DNA from: Panicum virgatum
Lineage: Eukaryota; Streptophyta; Magnoliopsida; Poales; Poaceae
DNA: 64,000 nucleotides
Direction: 5' to 3'
NCBI RefSeq assembly: GCF_016808335.1
Contig: NC_053139.1
Location: 34,803,954 to 34,867,953 of the forward strand
In this document: positions 1-9,043 of the stretch, in pieces
How positions within the stretch are numbered: position 1 is the stretch's first letter
Layout: each line of letters starts with the position of its first letter
Translations under genes and position numbers: made by a program
Notes under the pieces: model-generated
Told to the model about the DNA's origin: nothing
The model's database searches: none
Seen by the model: only the letters and a program-made list of their open reading frames with translations

Positions 1-11
1 ACTGATCGGCT

Positions 12-593
12 GTGGCACACCCACAGACGAACGGGCAAGTGGAGTGTGCCAACGGCATGATCCTCCAGGGACTGAAGCCGAGAATCTTCAACAAGCTAAA
101 CAAGTTCGGCCGGAGGTGGCTCACGGAGCTACCCTCGGTCATTTGTAGCCTGAGGACGACCCCAAGCAGAGCCACGGGCTTTTCCCCGTTCTTCCTCGTC
201 TACGGCGCCGAGGCCATTCTCCCCATTGACTTGGAATACGGATCGCCAAGGCTCAAGGCATACCAAGAGCAACAAAACCAGCGAGCTCGCGAAGACTAGC
301 TGGACCAAGTGGACGAGGCTCGAGACATGGCGCTCCTTCACTCTGCACGCTACCAGCAGTCCTTGCGAAGGTATCAAGCACAGAGGGTCCGGCGCCAAGA
401 CCTCAACGAAGGGGACTTGGTGCTTAGGCTCCGACAGGACAACAGGGGCCGCCACAAGCTCTCACCTCCATGGGAAGGGCCATACATAATCGTCGAGGTG
501 CTCAAACCCGGCACATACAAGCTGGCGAACGAAAACGGCGAAGTCCTCACCAACGCTTGGAACATACAACAGCTACGTCGCTTCTATCCTTAG
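12..593 (+). pseudogene. pol C-terminus: end of integrase (copy A)
   Basis: This is the last part of a gypsy integrase, which inserts element cDNA into the genome. The frame opens with the HPQTNGQVE segment, where the final glutamate of the DDE catalytic triad sits. It continues through the conserved [21 protein letters not shown] segment and ends with a small basic C-terminal domain (LSPPWEGPYII, PGTYKLANENG, RRFYP). An amber codon at 297-299 breaks the frame where copy B has serine TCG, and the same frame then runs on to 593, so this copy cannot make full-length integrase without readthrough. The upstream catalytic aspartates lie outside the window. Confidence 0.9.
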
Positions 594-1186
594 CATTTCA
601 AGCTATTTGTATATTGTTCGTACTCGCATTTTCAATTTCCCGAAATAATAAGGAAGTACGCTTTACTTATTGCTTTTTGGGAACCTTCCGGACCCTCGAG
701 GGCTCGGGTGCACACGAACATTGAGGTACGCTCGGCTTTACCCTCGGCAAAGCCGTGCCTCCCTCGGGGGCTACTACGGGGGGAACCCCCTAACGTCCCC
801 AAAAAGTCGCCAATATTTTTTCAAAATATTTCCGTCTCGACCCTAAGCTTCTCGTATCCTTGGAAAAAAACGGACGCGAGGCGTAAGCAACTACGGTACG
901 GGGCTGGCCGAGTCGTGGGGCCGCCTATGCCTCCGGGATACGGCACCCCCTCACCACCCTACGCCTACGTTGCTTATGATCGCGAACTTCCTCGCAGATG
1001 TTTATCTAAGTCACATACGAAGAACACGGAAATAAGTAAAGAAATATAGGCTCGAACTCACAAGGCCTCGACGGGCCACACATTCAAATTACGAAAATAA
1101 AATCTCTTATATTCATAGGATGCGATTACAAAGCGCGACTATGATAAACACTAATCTATTTACATGGGCTTCGAGGCCCAGTTTTC
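594..1186. other. spacer between pol and antisense gene, with PPT-like motif
   Basis: No ORF here can be supported. The segment holds the motif CTCGGGGGCTAC at 763-774, which is identical to the core of the polypurine tract next to the 3' LTR. It also contains a short inverted repeat around GGCTTTACCC/GGCAAAGCC near 735-754. The matching spacer in copy B (46430-46919) keeps both. It must hold the 3' end of the antisense transcript, but I see no certain poly(A) signal. Confidence 0.6.
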
Positions 1187-4100
1187 CTACAGGCTACCAT
1201 CCCCCCCTTGCGGGCCCTCAGGGGCGTCGAATTCGGCGATGGGAGGGATGTCTGCTTCGAGCTTCTCGGCGAGGACGGTGGCAAACTCCTCCGCGGCTGC
1301 GTCAGCTTCATCCATGATGACCGATGCGGCGTCCGCATCCGCATCATCGGGAACGACGTACCCCGACGACACCCTCTGGAGATCCATCAGGTTGTGTGTC
1401 GAGGCTACGCCGAGAGTCTGTAGGACACCGAGACGGAAGGTGCTCTTGGCGTGTTCGGCAATCCGGCCGCCTAGCGCGCGCAGGCGGCTGATCACCGAAC
1501 TACCCGAGATGGCACCCTCCCCCTCGAGCTCTTGACACATGCTTATGATGGTCTGCTCCAGCTCAGCAAACTCCATCTGCGCCGCCGTGAGCGCGGTGTG
1601 GACCGCTTCCTTCGCCGCGGTCTCGTCCGCCACCTTCTGCCTCAGCTCTGAGCAAAGGAAACCAACGTCAGCAACGAAAAGTAACAAATCAACGAAAAAT
1701 CGAAGGTACTCACCCGTGATGTTCCTCTGCGCCTCCTCCCTCTGGGCTCGAGCGGCCTCTTCGAGCGAGGACAAGGAGGCTTCCTTCTCCTTAAGGGTAG
1801 CCCCCATGTTCTGGAGAGCCACCTCCTTCTCCTCGAGGGCCTCGCCCTGTTCCCGGAGGGTCCCGGTGAGCGCAACCACGGCTACCTCCCTGTGGAGGAG
1901 CTCGGCCTTCTGCTGCTCGAGCGTGGTGCTGAGACGCTGCAGCTCGGCGCTTTGCGCCTCAGCCTCCCGAGCTCTATCCTCGAGCGCCATCCGAAGGCGC
2001 TGCAGCTCGGTAGCTTGTGCCTCGGCCTCCCGGGCCTTCTCCTCCGCTGCCGCCCTCTGGACGTCCCGCTCACCAGCAACCCGCGCCAGCTCCTCCAGCG
2101 CCTGCCGACGCGCTCCCAGATCCACCATCTTCGCATTGGCGTCAATGTTCTTGAGTACCAGCTCGGCATTGTGCTGCCCGAGCTGGCTCAGCTGGAAGTA
2201 CAGCCAGTTCATCTCGGCGCTCTTTTCGCGTGAGATTTCCCTCAGCTGCTGCAAAGGGGAGGACGTGGGTGAAGATGCGTAAAAGTTAAATCAAATCCGA
2301 GCAATTTTCGGGGGGGGGGGGGGGAAGCATTTACCTGGCTGACCTGGTAATCCGTATTCTGGTGGAGCGTGAATGCGCGGTCAAGGGCTTGCAAGATCTC
2401 GCGACCCACGCCCATCTGCTTGTTCCAGGCCTCCTCCTCCTCTTGCTCCTTACGAAGGAACTCCGAGGGGACCCCGGACGGAACGATCGCCCCGAGATGG
2501 CCCCCCTCGGACGTCCCTGCCTCGAGCGTGCCCGCGCTGGCTAACGCGAACTTGGCGATGTGCGCGACGGCGCTTGCGCAGCAGCGGGGTCGATGTCCAT
2601 TGAGTCCCCGTACTCCTCGCTGCTGTCCGGCAACTCCACCACCGCCATCACACCCCCTTGCGCCGTTGGCACGGGCGCTCCCGCTACAGTACCCTCGTCC
2701 CGGGCCTCCGCGGGCCCCGGGACGGGAGCTCCTTCCACCATCGGCGCCTCTTGCGCCGTCTCCTCCTCTGCGACGCCCTCGCCTTCGGCCCTCGGGGGCT
2801 CGAAGACGAGGGTCTCCTCCTCCATACGGTCGGCAGGGCGCTCCTGCGCACCCTCGCCGGTCTCTCCTCCTGTGTCCGGTCGGGCGGCGCTGGCCGCATT
2901 GCCTTGACCGGCCTCAACTTCAGTAGCTGCCAGGGTGGCGCCGTCCACACCGCCCTGGCCGATCTCCTCGGCGTCGGCAGCCAGAGCGGCTGCTATGGCA
3001 CCGCTCTGGCCGGCATCACCCTCCTCCTCCTGTGCCCGAGTTTGCTGCGCCGCCTGGGCACCCCGAGCCATGGCCTCCCGTAGCCTCGCGGCCGCCGCCT
3101 CGAGGTCCACAGCAGGCAGGGGCTGCGGCACCGTGTGCGGTGTGCTTCGTGCCCCGGTCTTGAGAGCCTTGGCCGGGGCAAGCTGCACCACATCTTTGGG
3201 GACGGCCCCGGGGCTGGAAATCAAAGAACATGAGTTAAGGACAATAGGATCGAGAAACCCACCAAACACGCAACAAAAACGAAAGTGAGGTCTGCTTACC
3301 CGGATCGAGCACTCATGCTCCGCTTCCTCGTGGCGCTTCTTCGGGCCCGAGTCGCCGTGTCGCCCCTCGAAGACTGCCTCGAGGGCGCCCCCCTCGTGTC
3401 GGCCTGGTGACTCGAGGCTGCAAGCACGGACGACTCCTCGCCCGCCGCAGCCTCGTCGCCACTGACCAGCACCTGGGGCGCAGGCGTCTCCTCACCGGCC
3501 GCCGGAGGCGACGACCCCCGCTCAGCCCCCTCGAGGGATGGGTGCGCCGAGGACTCTGCTATGGCCCTCGTCACCTCCGGCGCCACTGCCCCCCCTCGTC
3601 GTCATCTCACAGGTAGAACGGCGGGGGGCTCGCGCCCGCGGCGTCCCCGTCGCTCCTCAGAGCGTGGTCCTCGGCATCCGAGGCCTCCTCCTCCTCCTCC
3701 TCCTCCGAGGACTCGGGCGTGGCGGGCCGTGCTTTCCCCTCCGCACGAGCAAGCTTGCACTCCTTGTCGTGCTTTGCCTTTCTCTTCCTCTTCCTCTCGG
3801 CCTTTGCCTCCGTCGCGTCCTTCCGCCTTTTCATCTTCTCCGCGTGGAGACGATTGATCAGGCGTTGTTCCGGGACCGGGGGCCTCGAGGTGCCGCACCT
3901 CAACCCCTGCAAAGCACGCCCGAGATAGGGTCAGGAAAAGGGGACCATACAACATACAGCGGATTCGAAATCAAAACTTACCAGAGAAATGTACCCCGGC
4001 TCGGGGCGCATCTTGATCCTCCAGAGGTCCTCGGGATTTTGAGGGAACTCCGCCACCGCGTACTTCGCCCTCCGGCCGGCGGCGGTGTGGGAAAGCAGCT

Positions 4101-4896
4101 TTTTCGAAGTCCTCGAGCCCTCCACCTTGCTCCCGGGGGTGAGCTCGAAAATCGGCAGGGCCCTTTCCACGAGAGGGATAACCCTCTGCCGATTGAAGTT
4201 CGCGATGACGGCCGCTGCCGTCAGCCCCTTCTTCGCCAGACGCACCAGCGCGTCGGTGAGGCCCTCAAGCCTGGCTTGTTGCGACGGGGGCGACACCCCC
4301 CAGTCCCACTTCGGTGGACGCTCTCGAAGAACTCTGTTAGTGAGCGCCGGGAGCGCGCCCTTGTAGTTCCGAAGGTAGAACCACCCTCGACTCCAACCGG
4401 CGTTGTTCGTCGTCATCTTGCTCGAGATGTAAAAATTCCTCCGGGTCGGGCGGATGTGGAGCGTCAGGCCACCGGCGCGCGCGAACCGCCTCGGTTGGCC
4501 CCGCGCGTTCTCGACGAAGAGTTCGCCGCGGAACAGATGGACCCAGAGGTCCTAGTGGGCTTCGATGCCGAGGTACCCCTCGCAGACGGCGACAAAGACC
4601 GCAACCTGCGAGATGGAGTTGGGGCTGAAGTTGTGCGGCTCCACTCCGTAGTACTCGCACAAAGCCCTCATGAACCTGCTAACGGGGACGCCAAAGCCTC
4701 GCTCGTGAAGGCGGACGAAGCTCATGACGTAGCCTTGCGGGGGCTTCGGCTCGGTCTCGTCCGGATGTGGGGAAATCCACGCCGGCGCCCCCGAGTCGGT
4801 GATCCGCGGCAGCAGCCGGTCGGCGACCAACTGCTGCAGGACTGCCACGGTGGCGGAGGACTTCCCCCACGGCAAAGGCTCCTGGATGTCCGACAT
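1187..4896 (-). pseudogene. spliced antisense gene, Transposase_28-type protein (copy A)
   Basis: This multi-exon gene lies opposite to the retrotransposon. I place exons at 4896-3982, 3906-3300, 3213-2335, 2248-1714 and 1647-1187. The introns are about 65-90 bp with GT-AG ends (GTAAGT, GTAAGC, GTAAAT and GTGAGT donors; TTTGCAG, TTTCCAG and CTCAG acceptors). Exon 1 starts MSDIQEPLPWG and contains the RLHERGFGVP, FMRALCEYYGVEPHNF and TNNAGWSRGWFYLRN blocks of the grass family annotated 'putative gypsy type transposon' (Pfam Transposase_28). Exon 2 is Lys/Arg-rich then Asp/Glu-rich. Exon 3 is Ala/Glu-rich and of low complexity. Exons 4-5 form a long heptad-like coiled coil. Damage: an amber codon at 4554-4552 where copy B has Trp, and a frameshift near 2575 in exon 3. 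The molecular function is unknown; it is not a demonstrated transposase. Confidence 0.78.
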
Positions 4897-5121
4897 GTCT
4901 TCGATTCGAGGGGGGATGCGGGAATGAAGGCTCCGAAACGGCTATGGTTCTCTTTTCTCTCTCTCCTCCTTCTTCCTCCTTTTCGCTCTTGGCTACGGGT
5001 TTAGGATGCAAAGGAGGCGGAGAAGGCAGAGAGGGATGAAGGCAAATGGCAAGGTAAGCCCAAACAACCCCTTCCTCTTCATTTTATTTCACCACGATGG
5101 GCGCAACCGCAGCCACGGCCC

Positions 5122-5150
5122 AAATCTACCGCATTAAGTGCGGTAGATTT
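5122..5150. repeat. perfect 12-bp hairpin
   Basis: AAATCTACCGCA at 5122-5133 is followed by a 5-base loop and its exact reverse complement at 5139-5150. It lies about 230 bp upstream of the antisense gene's start codon, so it would sit in the antisense 5' leader. Copy B has a degraded version near 50828-50856. Confidence 0.85.
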
Positions 5151-6263
5151 TGCTATCGCTGACAGATGGGCCCCACGACCGCGGAGTCTCCCACGCGCGC
5201 ACGCAACAATAAATGCGGCACGGTAACCGGCGGGCGCGGCGCGACTGTTGCGCTATCCCATCCGTCAGCCGCCGCCCATGCCGCTTCGTCTGCCCGAGGC
5301 TGTCGCCTGAAAAGGCGCGCCCACACCGCACCGCACAAATCGGGCCACGTCGCCCACCACCAGCGGAAGACCCGCGCGCATGACTCGCGACTCTGCGTCA
5401 TTTCTGAATCACGATGGAATATTCCTTCGAGGGGTCTCTTTACCCTCGAAGGAATCGCATTTCGAGGCCTTACTGATCAGGGGGTCGAAGCCTGGCGCTT
5501 CAGGGGGTTCGACAGGCACCCCAGATCACCAGAGTCAGGGACTGCAGGGATGTACCGTACAAGCTACCCTCGAACGCGGAGTTCGAGACATCCTACGTAG
5601 TGTTCAAGGCCAGTCGAGGGTGCCTAGAAGGGGGATCCCATCGAGGGAGAGCATCGAGCCCTCGGACCCTATCGAATGGGTCCGAGCCCCGCCTAGCGAA
5701 CCTTCGCAAGTGCTCTATGTGACGTGTCTATGGACCACAAGCCGACCCTTATCGAACGGGGCACGGACGTCCATTTGAACAGCCCGCTAATAGCTCACTG
5801 AAGCAGCCATAGCTCGCGGCCCGGGCATGGGTAGCATGGTGCGCTTCACCCCTCCTCCCTGCGGAAGGGCGACGAGGGTCGTAATCAAAGTCGAGGGTTC
5901 CCCTGAACGCCTTCATACGGGCCTGGGCTCGGGGGCTCCTCGCACACCACAATTCAAAACCGCACCCTCGAATAAATCGACAACCGTCACTTATGAAGCT
6001 CCACGTGTATAACCGAACCCCCCCCGCTACTAGCGTACGTTCCCCTAACAGCTAAGCTGAACGCCGGGTCGCTGTACCAGCACCGAGAGTGCCGAGGCCG
6101 GCTGAAAAAGTGCCGATGCCGGCTGAAAAAGACGCTGGACGGCCATCCCAGTAAAGCTACCCAGTGGGACAACATTTGTAGCCCTTGGACGAGCACAAAC
6201 GCTCCTCCAAGGCCTCGGGGGCTACACCCGCGGGTGCGCTGACGCGCCCCCGCGAAGGAGACT

Positions 6264-6731
6264 TCACACATATTCGAGGGTCGCAACTCTATGTACACCC
6301 CTATACCCTCGGTAATCCTCCCCGTAGAGGAGAAAGGGGACTTTATTGCTCAAATGTAAATAAAGATTACAAAGGGTTACTGGCGCGAAGCCATCGAAAT
6401 ATACAAACACATTGCCACCTAAGTGGCAATTTTCCCTGTCTTGGGGAGGAACGAGTGACGAAGAAAGGCACCGAGCCCTTGGCTGACGCAACGGCCAGGC
6501 TGCTAGGGATGCGAGAAGTAGCCCCCAGACCTCACGGGTCCAGCGGGACGCTCTCCTCGCAAGCCTTCTTCTAGCGTCTCCTCCACCGAAGACCACGCAG
6601 GGGGTTAAGCTGGCGGACAGCGCCCTCCGCACCGTCTCCCCGAGAGCAACCTTGTCGCCGGGGGGGGGGGGGGGACGATGCGAGAAACAGCCGCCGGACC
6701 CGGCGCTAGCGCCACGGTCAGGCGTCACCAT
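6264..6731 (-). CDS. small antisense ORF upstream of main antisense gene (copy A)
   Basis: This open frame of about 155 codons lies on the antisense strand between the antisense TATA box (7003-7010) and the main antisense gene. It contains a block KVALGETVRRALSASLTP followed by VFGGGDARRRLARRAS. Copy B keeps this block almost unchanged (52351-52722), while sequence on both sides has drifted. Conservation of a peptide block between diverged copies hints at coding, but it could also reflect nucleotide constraint in a leader. The start shown is the longest frame; a run of C residues on this strand (plus-strand G run near 6659-6674) makes its N-terminus unreliable. No function is recognised. Confidence 0.4.
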   Translation of the reverse strand: MVTPDRGASAGSGGCFSHRPPPPPGDKVALGETVRRALSASLTPCVVFGGGDARRRLARRASRWTREVWGLLLASLAAWPLRQPRARCLSSSLVPPQDRENCHLGGNVFVYFDGFAPVTLCNLYLHLSNKVPFLLYGEDYRGYRGVHRVATLEYV

Positions 6732-7002
6732 CCCCCTTCAGGCTAGGGGACATCGCAGGAGCAGGACCCCAAGGGCCCAATGCTCTTCTGCTGATCCCAC
6801 TGAAGCTGAGGGATGGTGCGCACGCTCACTCCAGTCTTCCTCCACCGCTCGCAAGCTTTCTTCTAGCGCCAAAAGCTTGAAAAAAGCCAGGCCACCCCAT
6901 CCGGGGGCCGGCCACAAAAGGGCAGAGAAAACATTACAAAATTAGGGCGATACTGGAAGAAAGAGCTGAGAGGTTGGAGAAGAAAGGGAACCCCACGACC
7001 CC

Positions 7003-7010
7003 TATTTATA
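7003..7010 (-). promoter_or_regulatory. TATA box for antisense transcript (copy A)
   Basis: On the minus strand this reads TATAAATA followed by GGGGTCGTGGGG and then a pyrimidine-rich stretch typical of a plant 5' leader. Copy B has the same TATAAATA at 52951-52958 in the same relative place. It is the best candidate core promoter for the antisense ORFs. Confidence 0.55.
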
Positions 7011-7516
7011 GCTGCGCCGGGCACAAAGCTTCAAGCTTATCAAGGAGCGGAGGCTTGTATCACCCGTGACGAAGCGGCGCTCCACGAGCAAAGGACATCC
7101 TCGGTCCCCGCGCCGAGACACGACCAAACGAAATAAAGCGGAGCTGAGCCCCTGGATGCTAAGCGGGGCGGTGTTGGCTCTGGCCGGCTGCCCTCGAACG
7201 GCGCGCCGCAAAGCAACCAGGAACGTCGAGGCCAAGGCTCTACGTGCGTGACAGTGCGATGGGAGCACCAGCTGCCGAGCAGCGGGCGCCACCGTCGCCC
7301 TGGCCCCCCTTAGCGTGCGGACACGTCTTGTCCTTCAAACAAATAAAGAGGCGCGCGCCTCGAAGTACTCCCCCCGCGGGCGTACTACCCCGACCGGCGT
7401 GTTGTCACGTCCGCCGGAATGGCGCTCAGGCGCGTCTGGCGGATGCGCAGCATTGACTGATCACGTCAAAGGGGAAATCGCCGAATCACCCTTTGGTCGA
7501 ATCCATTGACTCGACC

Positions 7517-7533
7517 AAAGCCTCGGGGGCTAC
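7517..7533 (+). other. polypurine tract (copy A)
   Basis: AAAGCCTCGGGGGCTAC abuts the 3' LTR, the standard place for plus-strand primer RNA. Copy B has AAAGGCTCGGGGGCTAC at 53394-53410. Its core recurs elsewhere within both elements. Confidence 0.75.
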
Positions 7534-9043
7534 TGTCGGGTACCACGATTAGGGGCACCCTAATCGGGGTACTAAGATCGCTTTAAAAACACAAGCACCT
7601 GTTAAGGCAACTGGGCCCACGAAGGCCCACGGCCTGCTTCCCATCCGGAAGAAAGGAAAGGACTCAAAGAAGCCCAGCATGCGGCCCATTCGCATCTCCC
7701 TCGAACCCGTGAAAACGATCTCCGCCGCGCTCGAGGGTCCCTCTCGGGCCCGCCGGACAATCTCCGCCTCGCTTGAGGGTAGCGAATCTACCCTCGAGCG
7801 GGTGACTCATTTTCCGCCTCGCTCGAGGGCCCCCCTCGGGACCCTCGACCGCGCAACACACCTCCGCCTCGCTCGAGGGTAGCGGATCTACCCTCGAGCG
7901 GGTGACTCATCTCCGCCTCGCTCGAGGCCATCTCTCGGCACAAGGGACAAACAACCCCGCCGCCCAACCGCTCGCCGTACGAAAGCATTGAAGGCCAGCC
8001 ACTCCGCCACGGCACCAAGGGCGGGCGGCGTCATACTGCCACTTCCACAGTGGATGTGACCGGCGTCCCATCCGCTGACTCCGGTCACCATTCCGCCATC
8101 CCAGTTGCTATAGCAACACTGTGGGACCAGTGATACGGGACAAGACAGGCCCGGCACTGCTCCCGTACCATTCTGCTGACACCGACCACCCGGACTCACC
8201 TCCCCGCTGGGGAAGGGGTCCGGCGATGTCACGTGTCCTTCTGAGAGGGGCGCTCAGCACGCACGGGCGGGGCCCCGGACCCCCCCCTGTGGAATCCGGG
8301 ACCTCCGCGCGTCCCCCGGACCTCCTAGTGTGCACGCCCGCACACCGACCAGGGGGGTCTAGGGCCGCCGCGCCCCCCGCTACCACTACCACTACCACTA
8401 CCACTGGTGCATGCAGGACCCTAATCCGTAGGGCCCACCAAATGCCACCGCGCCGTATATCGGAGACCATACATCAGCGACGACCACGCCGCCTACAGGG
8501 ACACTGCAGGACAACCGGCGCGTTCCTCGCAGAACTAAGGACGAAATCCAGGACGACAGCGCCGCGCGCCGCCTTCCTACAGTGTACTTCCTACAGTATC
8601 CAATCACTGTACCCCGCGATTCAGGGGAAAACGACAACTTCTATGCCCCCAGTCATGTACCCCGCCCCTCCTTGTGACTATAAAAGGAGGGGGCGGGCTT
8701 CCTTTAGCCAGGGGCGGCTGGCTGGTTAGTCTCTCTCTCTGGCTTCTCTTTTCCAAGAGGACGTTCAGGGACTACTGAGCACTCATCTGAGCCGACTCCA
8801 CTTCTAGCAGAGACTTGGGGGCTTCCCTCCCTCTCTCGCCTTGTTTGTACCCCCTGCTACAAGCACTCCGGGTGCAAGATAATACAGTGCCCTCGCACAC
8901 CCCCTTTGCTGGACGTACGGCCCCGCGGCCGGAACTAGGATAAACCGCGCGTTACTGTGTTGCCTCTTGCATCATCATCTGGGACGAGGAAGCACGCCGC
9001 ATTTACTAGTTGGGATCCGGGCCCCCTGGTCGGGACACCGACA
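7534..9043 (+). repeat. 3' LTR of gypsy copy A
   Basis: This LTR of 1510 bp runs from TGTCGGGTACC to CACCGACA. Its U3 part carries several copies of a CTCCGCCTCGCTCGAGGG-like unit and palindromes built from CTCGAGGGTAG/CTACCCTCGAG (about 7735-7925). A (CCACTA)n microsatellite lies at about 8380-8405 and a TATA box at 8679-8685. It shares family identity with the LTRs of copy B but is clearly diverged and longer. Confidence 0.92.
8679..8685 (+). promoter_or_regulatory. LTR TATA box (copy A)
   Basis: TATAAAA sits in CTATAAAAGGAGGGGGCGGG within the LTR. The same box in the same context is found in both LTRs of copy B (35598 and 54382), so it marks the U3/R region of this family. Confidence 0.75.

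Larger units (their letters stand above)
1..9043 (+). mobile_element. Ty3/gypsy (Tat-lineage) retrotransposon copy A, 3' part
   Basis: This is the 3' part of a large gypsy element that enters the window from the left. In order it holds the end of integrase (to 593), a spacer of about 6.9 kb with antisense genes, a polypurine tract and a 3' LTR (7534-9043). The LTR opens TGTCGGGTACC and closes CACCGACA. The first 5 bases after it, CTGCC, are the candidate target duplication, but the partner copy lies outside the window. Copy B at 34660-54753 is a full member of the same family and provides the comparison for every part. The Tat assignment comes from copy B, which carries two RNase H-type domains. 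Confidence 0.9.

Noticed and set aside
1539..2282. Ser/Ala-rich 247-codon plus-strand frame
   Set aside because: Shadow of the coiled-coil exon on the other strand.
3538..5004. 488-codon plus-strand open frame in gypsy copy A
   Set aside because: It is the mirror of the antisense gene exons 1-2, which match a known family and have splice sites; the plus-strand product is Arg/Pro-rich with no recognisable domain and is not kept in copy B.
6659..6674. Run of G as a regulatory signal
   Set aside because: Copy B lacks it and similar runs occur elsewhere; more likely slippage or sequence error.
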